A stretch of DNA of 34,584 nt from assembly GCA_903866825.1 (NCBI GenBank), contig CAIPPE010000258.1, positions 1 through 34,584 on the forward strand. The letters are read 5' to 3'. Positions 24,738 through 33,879 of the stretch are shown here, piece by piece (position 1 is the stretch's first letter; the number at the start of each line of letters is the position of its first letter). The translations under genes and the position numbers were made by a program. This stretch comes from an uncultured Methylococcaceae bacterium. Lineage in GTDB: Bacteria > Pseudomonadota > Gammaproteobacteria > Methylococcales > Methylomonadaceae. Below the pieces are notes generated by a model. The model searched no databases. It was not told the origin of the DNA and saw nothing but the letters and a program-made list of their open reading frames with translations.

Positions 24738-25507
24738 CTAAATCCCCCAATAGGATTTATACCTTGCGTACCCATTGGATTAAGGGACTGCGTACCCATA
24801 GAATTTAGACCAGAACCTATATTGTTAACCATTTTATCAGTCACTTTAAGCTCGATAATCATCTCCGGCCAATAAATCCCACTTTCCAACTCAATATTAA
24901 TTTTAACTAAACGGGGCAATATATTCTTATTCAGCCAATCATCAGTCCATACTCCTTTAACGCCCACATTATCTGCACCAAAATACGATAACTTAAAATC
25001 CTTAACGTGTTTTATTAATGTAATCTCTTCTTTCTGCGGCTGATCCCCATCGATTGGTTCAACATAGGGCACTAATGAAACGCTTATTAACTGTTGATCA
25101 TCTACTTCAATTTTATTTAAGGAATAAAGTTGTAATCCAGGTCTAGCTGCACTTACAGGAAATTCAGCAACAAACTTTAAGGATTGAGCATCACCCTGAA
25201 ATGAGAAACCCTGACCTTCTCCTAGTGAATCATTAGATAAAGGCTTTGTAACAGATAAATGTTGTTGAAAAAAATTGTAAACAACTGCTATTTCATTAAC
25301 ATCAGTTATTTTATTTTCGCCCCTTTCCCAGCTATCTGCACATATTTTCAAACTTGCAAATAATAAAACGACCATGAAGCTGAGCAGGGTTAAGGCAATA
25401 AGTACCTCAATCAAAGTAAAGCCTTTGGAATCAGAACGTAATCCAATTGGATGAGACTGATTCGATTTTTTACGAAGCGTCCTAATAAATGCTGCTGTTA
25501 TTTTCAT
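24734..25507 (-). CDS. gspJ: Type II secretion minor pseudopilin GspJ
   Basis: A 257-residue minor pseudopilin. The cleavage site lies at SKG/FTLIE with an unusually long 29-residue leader before it; no closer ATG exists. The GspJ fold follows (SWERGENKITDVNEI; SLVPYVEP). The C-terminus ends in a repetitive tail, SMGTQ / LNPMGTQG / INPIGG, based on a 24-bp repeat. It starts 5 bp after gspI. Confidence 0.9.
   Translation of the reverse strand: MKITAAFIRTLRKKSNQSHPIGLRSDSKGFTLIEVLIALTLLSFMVVLLFASLKICADSWERGENKITDVNEIAVVYNFFQQHLSVTKPLSNDSLGEGQGFSFQGDAQSLKFVAEFPVSAARPGLQLYSLNKIEVDDQQLISVSLVPYVEPIDGDQPQKEEITLIKHVKDFKLSYFGADNVGVKGVWTDDWLNKNILPRLVKINIELESGIYWPEMIIELKVTDKMVNNIGSGLNSMGTQSLNPMGTQGINPIGGFR
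24741..24812 (-). repeat. 24-bp repeats at the 3' end of gspJ
   Basis: Three imperfect 24-bp units encode LNSMGTQS, LNPMGTQG and INPIGGFR. TGCGTACCCAT recurs exactly 24 bp apart (24765 and 24789). Probably a flexible tail that varies in copy number. Confidence 0.65.
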
Positions 25508-25512
25508 CTATT

Positions 25513-25914
25513 TTAGTTGGCTAACTTTAAAGTCGTTAGCTCAACTCGCCTACTGTTTAGAGCCTTACCCCAACTAACAATAACTTTAACTTTAAAAAGC
25601 GTCATTGTGGTTGTTACACTATCGCTATTACCCGATTCAAAAATGTATGGATTCACTGTTAACAGCCAATCATATTTCTCATTTTCAGTACCTGAATCCT
25701 GGCCAACCTGTAAAGGTGTTTCTATTCCTGTTTTAGCCATCAAGCTTTCAGCAACTTGAACTGCTACAGTGTAATCCTCGGCAACAGTTGCTGTATCAAC
25801 CCCAGATGAAAAAATTTTCAGCAAGATACCCAGGGAAAATGCCAGAATTGAAAATGCAATCAAGATTTCCAACAAAGAAAAACCTTTATGATTATTCACT
25901 TGAATCTTTATCAT
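25513..25914 (-). CDS. gspI: Type II secretion minor pseudopilin GspI
   Basis: A 133-residue minor pseudopilin with the leader MIKIQVNNHKG/FSLLEILIAFSIL. I use the ATG at 25914; an in-frame TTG three codons upstream (25923) is possible. It overlaps the end of gspH by 23 bp. The short length and VAVQVAESLMAKTGIETP following the helix are typical of GspI. Confidence 0.9.
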   Translation of the reverse strand: MIKIQVNNHKGFSLLEILIAFSILAFSLGILLKIFSSGVDTATVAEDYTVAVQVAESLMAKTGIETPLQVGQDSGTENEKYDWLLTVNPYIFESGNSDSVTTTMTLFKVKVIVSWGKALNSRRVELTTLKLAN

Positions 25915-26359
25915 CAAGCTCAATTTGACCCGTCAACCAATTTATATCTAATTGCCAAACCGACTTATTTTTCTTCAAGGTCACCCTACCACCTGTTGAA
26001 GAACCATCTGGAAAAAACCGAACACTACCCATTCCTTTACCTTTTAATTCTCTCTGGGCTGTTACCAAAGTGACTCCTATTGACTTTGGAATAACATAGA
26101 TCTTGTCTCGTCGACTAACAGTGTAAGTATTTTGTGTTAAATCAAAGTTAACCGTCATCTCTTGATGAGAAACTAAAGCTTCACCTCGGGCAAACCTTAA
26201 GGCAGACACAATATCCCTAGATGCCACTTTAAGTGCTGTAGCATCATTACCGGACGACAAATTTACGCCAACAACAGAAAAACCCAAAACCATAATAAAT
26301 AATACAATCATTAACTCTAGTAGAGTAAAACCCCTGGTTTTACCTAAACTACTAGACAT
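25892..26359 (-). CDS. gspH: Type II secretion minor pseudopilin GspH
   Basis: A 155-residue minor pseudopilin with leader MSSSLGKTRG/FTLLELMIVLFIMVLGF and the GspH-type body (SALRFARGEALVSHQEMTVNF; FFPDGSSTGGRVTL). The ATG at 26359 gives a normal 10-residue leader; an in-frame TTG at 26401 with AGGATG upstream would add 14 residues and overlap gspG, and cannot be excluded. Confidence 0.88.
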   Translation of the reverse strand: MSSSLGKTRGFTLLELMIVLFIMVLGFSVVGVNLSSGNDATALKVASRDIVSALRFARGEALVSHQEMTVNFDLTQNTYTVSRRDKIYVIPKSIGVTLVTAQRELKGKGMGSVRFFPDGSSTGGRVTLKKNKSVWQLDINWLTGQIELDDKDSSE

Positions 26360-26391
26360 GTTGATGATCGATGCTTGCCTTAATTCGAATG

Positions 26392-26838
26392 TTATTCCCA
26401 ACTAACAACATCCTGATCTTCGCCAGTACCACCTTCTTTTCCATCTGCACCATAAGAAAAAATATCAAATTTTCCATGCTCACCAGGGAAGACATAATGA
26501 TATTCATTTTGCCATGGGTCCAAAGGTATCTTGGACTTTGATAAATAGGGACCACTCCAGTGCTTAGCGTTATCAGGCGCCTCAACTAAAGCAATTAAGC
26601 CTTGTTCAGTGGTTGGATAACTTCCAGCATCCAGTTTGTACATATCTAGCGTTGAAGCCAAATCCTCAATCTGTACCTTTGCTGCTTTAGTTTTAGACTC
26701 GCCCATGTGTTTCATTACTTGGGGTCCAACAATACCCGCTAACATGGCGATAATTCCCAAAACAACCAATAACTCAAGTAAAGTAAAACCCTTTTGTTTA
26801 CCATTTTTTTTATGTCTCATTGTTGCTATTTTTCCCAT
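26392..26838 (-). CDS. gspG: Type II secretion major pseudopilin GspG
   Basis: Main subunit of the pseudopilus. Cleavage at GKQKG/FTLLELLVVLGIIAMLAGIVGP, then the hallmark GspG body: SYPTTEQGLIALVEAP, DPWQNEYHYVFPGEHGKFDIFSYGADG with the calcium-site region at the end. The length of 148 is typical. Translation starts by TAATG overlap with gspF; the internal ATG at 26820 would give a shorter leader. Confidence 0.95.
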   Translation of the reverse strand: MGKIATMRHKKNGKQKGFTLLELLVVLGIIAMLAGIVGPQVMKHMGESKTKAAKVQIEDLASTLDMYKLDAGSYPTTEQGLIALVEAPDNAKHWSGPYLSKSKIPLDPWQNEYHYVFPGEHGKFDIFSYGADGKEGGTGEDQDVVSWE

Positions 26839-28049
26839 TAAAAAGCCAAATCATTAACACTCAAGATAGCAAGTAAAATTGACACAATGATACCTGCAAT
26901 CATAAGCCCCAAAGTAATTATCAGAACTGGCTCAAGAAAAGCTAACAGCCTCTGAATAGCTACTCTGAGTTGTTTATCATAAATAGTTGCAACCCGAAGT
27001 AACATTTCCTCCAGTCGCCCAGTTTCTTCTCCCATCTTAATCATTTGCAATGCCATCTTTGGCAGTAAACGCTTTTCCATCAAGGCATCAGATAAATGCT
27101 TTCCTTGCTTCAAGTGCTCTTCAGCATCCGCAATAGCATCAGCCAATACCAGATTATCGACGGTTTCACGAACAATAACCAACGCAGATAATATAGAAAC
27201 ACCATTGCCCAGCAACGTCCCGAGCGTTCGACTAATATTAGCTGTTTCTTTGTTTGTTATGATAGTACCGGCCAAAGGTAATTTCAAAAAGCGAGCATCC
27301 CAAACTTTTTTTCTGACGGGATCAGCCATCTGATATTTCATATAACTAGAGATAAAAATAATCCCTGTCAACAAAGCCCACCAATAACTTTGTAACCACT
27401 CAGCCAAACCCACAACAATCTGAGTTGACACGGGTAAAGCTTTCCCGGCACTCTCAAACATTTCAGTAAATTGCGGCACAACAAAAGTTAACATAACAAA
27501 TAATGAAGCGAGCGACATGACTAACAAAATAGCAGGATAAATTAAGGCCGTACTCACCGTATCTTTTAATTCCTGAGAACGTTCCAAATACTCTGATAAG
27601 CGTGTTAACACCTCATCAAGACCTCCGCCTGCTTCACCAGCACGCACCATATTCAAATAAAACTTGCTAAAAATACCTTGCTGCTGTTCAAGAGCATCCG
27701 CCAAAGACACACCGCCTTTCACTTTTTCTAAAACCTTGGCAATTAACTTTGTTAAGCGTGGATTATCTTCCGTCAAATCCATTAAAACAGACAGCGATTT
27801 ATCAATAGGCAAGCCAGATTCTAATAATGTTGCTAACTCCCCAGTTAGTAATGCAATGTCTTTCTGCGATAACTTAGCTTGTTTATTTCTCGACCAAAAA
27901 AATGATCTACTATTGGCTGAAGCAACACGAATAGGTATATAGCCCTCGGACTGCAATGCGGATATGAGAAACTTTTCATCAACTACGTCACGAACCCCCT
28001 CTTCCGTTTCACCTAAGCTATTAATTGCTTTATAAGTAAATAAAGGCAT
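26838..28049 (-). CDS. gspF: Type II secretion platform protein GspF
   Basis: A 403-residue polytopic inner-membrane protein at the centre of the assembly platform. Two repeated T2SF domains are seen, each with GEAGGGLDEVLTRLSEYLE (about residues 137-155) and GEETGRLEEML (about 337-347) plus membrane helices near 170-195, 220-240 and 375-398. It starts 1 bp after the gspE stop. Confidence 0.95.
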   Translation of the reverse strand: MPLFTYKAINSLGETEEGVRDVVDEKFLISALQSEGYIPIRVASANSRSFFWSRNKQAKLSQKDIALLTGELATLLESGLPIDKSLSVLMDLTEDNPRLTKLIAKVLEKVKGGVSLADALEQQQGIFSKFYLNMVRAGEAGGGLDEVLTRLSEYLERSQELKDTVSTALIYPAILLVMSLASLFVMLTFVVPQFTEMFESAGKALPVSTQIVVGLAEWLQSYWWALLTGIIFISSYMKYQMADPVRKKVWDARFLKLPLAGTIITNKETANISRTLGTLLGNGVSILSALVIVRETVDNLVLADAIADAEEHLKQGKHLSDALMEKRLLPKMALQMIKMGEETGRLEEMLLRVATIYDKQLRVAIQRLLAFLEPVLIITLGLMIAGIIVSILLAILSVNDLAF

Positions 28050-28050
28050 T

Positions 28051-29736
28051 TTAGTTTTCCGAAGTTACTCGCATAACCTCTTCAAGAGTGGTAATGCCTT
28101 CTATAACTTTAACTAATCCATTTTCATAAAGCGTTTGCATACCTTCAGCAATAGCCAATTTTTGTATAGCCCCAGCTTCTTCATGAGCCATGATAAGTTT
28201 ACGGACTGGATCAGTCATAGGTAAAAATTCAATAATAGCAAGTCGGCCTCTATAACCTGTACCTGAGCAACTTGGACACCCAACAGGCTTATATAAAGCA
28301 ATATCGCTCTGAGAAGAAAAACGCTGTAGCTGTAACTCCTTAACCAATTCAGGTTCAGCAACTGTAATCTTTTTACAAGCTGGACATAATCTTCTGACCA
28401 ACCGTTGCGCCAATATGCCATTGACTGTAGATGTCAATAAATACTCTTCTAATCCCATGTCAAGTAAGCGCGTAATTCCACCAGCAGCATCATTAGTATG
28501 CAATGTGGATAAAACTAAATGACCTGTAAGTGCTGACTGAACAGCAATTCTAGCGGTTTCCAAATCCCGCATTTCACCGATCATAATAACATCAGGATCT
28601 TGTCTTACAATAGATCGTAAAGCAGATGCAAAGGTTAAGCCTATTTGAGGTTTAGCCTGAATTTGGTTAATCCCTTCCATTTGATATTCAACCGGATCTT
28701 CAACAGTAATTATTTTACGTTCAGGCGTATTTAACTGTTTTAATGCAGCATACATGGTAGTCGATTTGCCACTTCCGGTAGGTCCCGTAATCAAAATAAT
28801 GCCGTGAGGCAAAGCAAGTACATTAATAAAGTTTTGTAAATGTCTACCCGCAAAACCCAATGCTTCAAAATCAAGTACCGTATTTTCCTTATCCAATAAA
28901 CGAATTACAACACTTTCCCCATACATCGTCGGTATAGTAGATACCCGCAAATCCAGTTCTTTACCCAACATTTGTATTTTGATACGGCCATCCTGAGGTA
29001 ACCGACGTTCGGCAATATTCAGCTTGGCCATGATCTTAATACGAGAAATCACCGCTGCTGTTGACTTTACATTGGGCGCATCAATCTCCTGTAGAACACC
29101 ATCAACCCGCAACCTTACTTTTAAAGATTGCTCAAAAGGCTCTATATGAATATCTGACGCCCGGGTTTCAATCGCTCGCTGCATAATCAAATTAACCATT
29201 TTGATAACCGGAGCTTCGCTTGCCAAATCCTTCAAATGCTCTAAATCCTCTTCACCAAGATCATCTAAAGCCAAGTCATCGATCAACTTATCCATCTTGG
29301 AACGATCTTCACCATATTGAACATCAAGAGCCGCATCAATTTCTGAAAGTAAACCCACTTTTACAACGACGGGCTTACCTATCATCAAGCTCAGTGCATT
29401 AATAGTGAATTGATCTTCAGGATCCATCATTGCGATGGTCACGCTATTATCAGTTTGACCCAGACCTATAATATGGTAATTCTTTAAAAAACGTAAAGAC
29501 ACCCCTTCAGATAATTGTCTTTCTAATGGATATTGACCAGCGGCCACTTTCTCAAACTTACCCGATTCAATAAATGCATCAGCTACGTCAAGCTCAGAAC
29601 ATAATCCCAATTTAACAAGTAACTTGGGCAAACTTTCACCTACTGAGGTTTTTTGGACCCGCTCAACTTTCTTTAATTCCGAAGCTGACAGCTTATGCCT
29701 TTCCTGTAAAGTTGCTAACAAAGACTTATAAGTCAT
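28051..29736 (-). CDS. gspE: Type II secretion ATPase GspE
   Basis: Cytoplasmic hexameric ATPase driving pseudopilus assembly. After the N1 and N2 domains come SEAPVIKMVNLIMQRAIE and ASDIHIEP, Walker A GPTGSGKS (318-325), the Asp box around ITVEDPVEYQ (343-352), Walker B-type DVIMIGEMRD (382-391) and the zinc tetracysteine CPAC...CPSC (Cys451, 454, 487, 490). The length of 561 fits the GspE/XpsE type. First gene of the operon; its promoter should lie in 29737-29861. Confidence 0.96.
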   Translation of the reverse strand: MTYKSLLATLQERHKLSASELKKVERVQKTSVGESLPKLLVKLGLCSELDVADAFIESGKFEKVAAGQYPLERQLSEGVSLRFLKNYHIIGLGQTDNSVTIAMMDPEDQFTINALSLMIGKPVVVKVGLLSEIDAALDVQYGEDRSKMDKLIDDLALDDLGEEDLEHLKDLASEAPVIKMVNLIMQRAIETRASDIHIEPFEQSLKVRLRVDGVLQEIDAPNVKSTAAVISRIKIMAKLNIAERRLPQDGRIKIQMLGKELDLRVSTIPTMYGESVVIRLLDKENTVLDFEALGFAGRHLQNFINVLALPHGIILITGPTGSGKSTTMYAALKQLNTPERKIITVEDPVEYQMEGINQIQAKPQIGLTFASALRSIVRQDPDVIMIGEMRDLETARIAVQSALTGHLVLSTLHTNDAAGGITRLLDMGLEEYLLTSTVNGILAQRLVRRLCPACKKITVAEPELVKELQLQRFSSQSDIALYKPVGCPSCSGTGYRGRLAIIEFLPMTDPVRKLIMAHEEAGAIQKLAIAEGMQTLYENGLVKVIEGITTLEEVMRVTSEN

Positions 29737-29861
29737 ATTTTTCCACTAATTTTGAATTAATATCTATCGAAATAATAAATTGGATTGGGAGTTGAGCCGT
29801 TATTATAATAATCCACAACCCTACAAACTAGCAGATAACTGAAAGGCTGGACTATCCATTT

Positions 29862-29890
29862 AAAAAGGAGACGTTTTCCAACACTCCTTT
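29862..29890 (-). terminator. Terminator after amtB
   Basis: Read on the minus strand, AAAGGAG and CTCCTTT form a 7-bp stem with a 13-base loop ending in a T-run. A second small hairpin (AAGGAT/ATCCTT, 29894-29908) lies between it and the amtB stop. It separates glnK-amtB from the gsp operon. Confidence 0.65.
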
Positions 29891-29913
29891 ACTAAGGATA
29901 CAATCCTTTATTT

Positions 29914-31206
29914 TTATAAGTCTACATATCCCGTTTCTTCGTGTAAAGCAGTGTCTAATCCTTGCATTTCTTGATCGACTGTTACACGTAGGCCCAAGAA
30001 TTTATCCAGTAATTTTAAAATCACAAAGCTAAAAAAGGCACTCCAGAGTGCTGTAACAACAATCGCTAAAGCTTGAACACTGACTTGATCAGTTATCGAA
30101 ACACCTTCCGCTAATCCAAAACCACCTAAATCAGCACTCACAAAAACACCTGTCAATAATGATCCCGTAATGCCGCCTATGCCATGCACAGGAAATACAT
30201 CTAAAGAATCATCAATTTTTAAAGTACGCTTAACGTATTGAGTCGCATAAAAGCACACAACACCCGCAGTGACTCCAATGACTAGAGCGCCTGATGGACC
30301 TACAAAACCAGAGGCTGGGGTAATTGTCCCTAAACCCGCCACCATACCTGTAACAATACCCAATACGCTGGGTTTACCAAAACGTTTCCATTCAATAAAC
30401 ATCCAAGTTAACGAACCAGCCGCTGCAGCAATATGTGTCACTAACATAGCCATGCCTGCACGACCATCTGCGGTCAATGCACTACCCGCATTAAAACCAA
30501 ACCAGCCTACCCAAAGCATACCAGCACCCGTCACCACCATAGTCATATTATGAGGTGGCATAGCCGTATTTGGAAAACCTTTTCTTTTGCCAAGAACAAG
30601 AGCCGCTACCAATGCAGCGACACCCGCATTAACATGAATAACAATACCGCCAGCAAAATCCAGGGTACCCAGATCCGCTAACCAGCCACCACCCCATATC
30701 CAATGACAAACAGGCATATACACAAGAACCAACCATAAACTACTAAACCAGAGCATCGACGAAAACTTCATACGTTCAGCAAATGCTCCTACGATGAGAG
30801 CGGGCGTGATAATAGCGAAGGTCATTTGAAACATAAAATAAACTGTTTCTGGTATGTCGCCTGTTAGCACTGTCGCATTAATATTGGGTAGAAACACTTT
30901 TGATGCCCCGCCAATAAATTTCTGTAGCTCTCCGCCATTAGCAAAGATAAAACTATAAACACCCGCAAGCCAAAGAATAGAAACAATGCAAGTTATAGCA
31001 AAACACTGCATCAATACAGATAAAACGTTCTTACTTCTTACCAATCCGGCATAAAATAATGATAAACCAGGAATGGTCATAAAAAGAACTAACGCTGTGG
31101 ACGTTAAAATCCATGCCGTATTAGCCTGATTTAATGAATCAGCTAATACTAAATCAGGCATTAGAAATAGACCTAAAATTAATTGCTTAATCGTAGTAGA
31201 GGACAT
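29914..31206 (-). CDS. amtB: Ammonium transporter AmtB
   Basis: Trimeric ammonium channel of the inner membrane. The 430-residue product begins with a cleavable signal peptide (ending LVLADS), then about 11 helices. DFAGGIVIHVNAG holds the first pore His and VFPVHGIGG the second; FYAGLVRSKNVLSVLMQ and WFGFNAGSAL are also conserved. I use the ATG at 31206, which starts 1 bp after the glnK stop and gives the signal peptide at the N-terminus; in-frame starts further upstream lie inside glnK. The channel is expected to be blocked by unmodified GlnK when ammonium is plentiful. Confidence 0.95.
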   Translation of the reverse strand: MSSTTIKQLILGLFLMPDLVLADSLNQANTAWILTSTALVLFMTIPGLSLFYAGLVRSKNVLSVLMQCFAITCIVSILWLAGVYSFIFANGGELQKFIGGASKVFLPNINATVLTGDIPETVYFMFQMTFAIITPALIVGAFAERMKFSSMLWFSSLWLVLVYMPVCHWIWGGGWLADLGTLDFAGGIVIHVNAGVAALVAALVLGKRKGFPNTAMPPHNMTMVVTGAGMLWVGWFGFNAGSALTADGRAGMAMLVTHIAAAAGSLTWMFIEWKRFGKPSVLGIVTGMVAGLGTITPASGFVGPSGALVIGVTAGVVCFYATQYVKRTLKIDDSLDVFPVHGIGGITGSLLTGVFVSADLGGFGLAEGVSITDQVSVQALAIVVTALWSAFFSFVILKLLDKFLGLRVTVDQEMQGLDTALHEETGYVDL

Positions 31207-31207
31207 T

Positions 31208-31606
<399 letters not shown>

Positions 31607-31710
31607 TTATCAATCAACATACAATTGTTAGGCAGTTTTATCGCATTAACAATATCATATTAATATGACCAACCATTTAAATATCCATTAATAAACTTGA
31701 ACTAAAATCT

Positions 31711-33879
31711 ATGCTAAAAATATGTCTACGGTGGTTACTAAGCTTAGTATTCAGGATCAAAATTACAGGCCTAGATAACTATACTAATGCAGGAAAAAGA
31801 GTTTTGATAGTAGCGAACCATACTTCTTTTCTGGACCCTTTACTTCTTGGTGTTTTTTTACCGGATGATATAACCTTTGCCATCAACACCCAAATATCTC
31901 AACGCTGGTGGTTAAAACCCTTCCTCAGCTTATCTAAAGTTTTTCCGATGGACCCTACTCATCCTTTATCACTCAAGGATTTAATTCACCATCTCGAAAA
32001 TGACACTCGAACGGTCATATTTCCCGAAGGTCGAATTTCAGTGACAGGTACACTGATGAAAGTCTACGATGGAACGGGTATGGTCGCGGACAAAACACAG
32101 GCAACGATCTTACCTATACGAATAGAAGGTGCCCAATACACCTATTTTTCAAAGCTACACAAAATTGTCCGATTACGATTATTCCCACCCATAAGCATCC
32201 ATATTTCAAAACCAACCCGAATGTCAGTCCCTGACAACCTAAAGGGTAAAGAAAGGCGAGCCTATTGTGGTCATTTGTTGGCTGACATCATGTCAAATAT
32301 GATGTTTGACACCAGCCATTATCAACAACCCATTTTTTCCAGCTTGCTTGCGGCCCGAAAAATTCATGGAGGACAACACATAATAGTTGAAGATCTTGAT
32401 CGCACAACACTCACCTACAATGATCTCATAACTCGTAGCATAGCCATTGGTCATGAATTAACTAACATCAGCTCGCCTGGTGAGAATGTAGGGATTTTCC
32501 TTCCTAACTCTTATAAAACGTTATTGTGCATCTTGGGCTTACAACTACATGGCCGGGTACCTGCCATGTTAAATTATTCTATGGGTGCAGCAAACATAGT
32601 CTCAGCATGTCTAACTGCAAAAGTAAATATCATCATAACGTCACGCCGTTTTATAGAGCTCGGTCACTTACAAGAAGAAGCAAAACAATTAGAAAAACAC
32701 GGCTCTTTAATCTTTCTTGAGGATTTAGCAAAAAACATTACTACAACCAACAAGTTACTCGCGAAACTAAAATCTGCCACAACCAACCTTTGGTATAACC
32801 CAAACCTGATCGACCCCAACAGCCCTGCCGTCGTTCTTTTTACCTCCGGATCAGAAGGCACTCCCAAAGGAGTCGTTCTTTCTCATACTAATGTGGTTGG
32901 CAATCTCAAACAGTTAGAAGCCTGTATAAGCTTTAATTCACGAGATATAGTCCTCAATTTTTTACCTATGTTTCATTCATTCGGTTTTACCGTGGGAACA
33001 ATACTACCGATTATCAGTGGTATGAGAACTTTTTTCTACCCAACGCCTCTGCATTTTAGCGTGATACCTGAAATTGCTTATGAAACCGAGGCAACCATCA
33101 TGTTTGGGACTAATACGTTTTTTGCCGCTTATGCTAAAAAGGCACACCCTTATGACTTTTATAATTTACGTTATGTTGTCGCGGGTGCCGAAAAACTTCA
33201 AGAAAACACACGCCAACTCTGGGCAGATAAATTCGGCATTCGAATTCTCGAAGGCTACGGGGCTACGGAAACCTCGCCAATTACTTCTGTTAATACACCA
33301 ATGTATCATAAAACAGGGACTGTCGGTCGATTCCTGCCAGGTATGAACTATAAATTAGAACCTATTCAAGGCATTAATGATGGAGGCCAACTACATGTGA
33401 GCGGACCCAACATTATGCTGGGATATATTCTGGCCAATAACCCTGGCACGCTGGTTCCATCTGAATCAATTTATGGTAAAGGCTGGCATGATACCGGCGA
33501 CATTGTTCATGTCGATACACAAGGATTTATCAGCATTCGTGGACGTAGCAAACGTTTTGCTAAAATTGGCGGAGAAATGGTCTCTCTGGTCTCTGTAGAA
33601 CAATTAGCGATTAATACATGGCCAGATGCTCATCATGCGGTCGTCAGCATACCCGATGCAAAAAAAGGTGAACAAATCATTTTGTTGACAACTCAGAAAA
33701 ATGCAACGATTAACGACCTAATGGCTGCCAATAATGGCGTTTCAAATCTAGGTATACCCAAGAAAATTCTAATTACTGAGGCCATTCCCGTATTAGTGAC
33801 TGGCAAAACAAACTACCCAGGCGTAACCGAACTAGTGACTTCCCTTATGACATCTAAAAAGAACAACACAAGCAATTGA
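31711..33879 (+). CDS. aas: Bifunctional lysophospholipid acyltransferase/acyl-ACP synthetase (Aas)
   Basis: Reacylates lysophosphatidylethanolamine at the inner membrane. The N-terminal PlsC domain has NHTSFLD (36-42, His37 and Asp42) and FPEGR (104-108). The C-terminal AMP-binding domain has LFTSGSEGTPKG (about 376-387), GYGATETSP (about 515), WHDTGD (about 592) and a C-terminal TGKTNYPG with the adenylation-type Lys near 699. The length of 722 equals E. coli Aas (719). The companion flippase gene lplT is not adjacent. Only a weak ribosome site is seen before the ATG. A transposase starts 58 bp downstream. Confidence 0.93.
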   Translation: MLKICLRWLLSLVFRIKITGLDNYTNAGKRVLIVANHTSFLDPLLLGVFLPDDITFAINTQISQRWWLKPFLSLSKVFPMDPTHPLSLKDLIHHLENDTRTVIFPEGRISVTGTLMKVYDGTGMVADKTQATILPIRIEGAQYTYFSKLHKIVRLRLFPPISIHISKPTRMSVPDNLKGKERRAYCGHLLADIMSNMMFDTSHYQQPIFSSLLAARKIHGGQHIIVEDLDRTTLTYNDLITRSIAIGHELTNISSPGENVGIFLPNSYKTLLCILGLQLHGRVPAMLNYSMGAANIVSACLTAKVNIIITSRRFIELGHLQEEAKQLEKHGSLIFLEDLAKNITTTNKLLAKLKSATTNLWYNPNLIDPNSPAVVLFTSGSEGTPKGVVLSHTNVVGNLKQLEACISFNSRDIVLNFLPMFHSFGFTVGTILPIISGMRTFFYPTPLHFSVIPEIAYETEATIMFGTNTFFAAYAKKAHPYDFYNLRYVVAGAEKLQENTRQLWADKFGIRILEGYGATETSPITSVNTPMYHKTGTVGRFLPGMNYKLEPIQGINDGGQLHVSGPNIMLGYILANNPGTLVPSESIYGKGWHDTGDIVHVDTQGFISIRGRSKRFAKIGGEMVSLVSVEQLAINTWPDAHHAVVSIPDAKKGEQIILLTTQKNATINDLMAANNGVSNLGIPKKILITEAIPVLVTGKTNYPGVTELVTSLMTSKKNNTSN

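Noticed and set aside
31630-31645. Sigma-54 promoter for aas
   Set aside because: GG-N10-GC is present (AGGCAGTTTTATCGCA), but it lacks the T of -24 and the TT of -12. The bare spacing is expected by chance about once in 250 bp, and aas is not a typical RpoN target.
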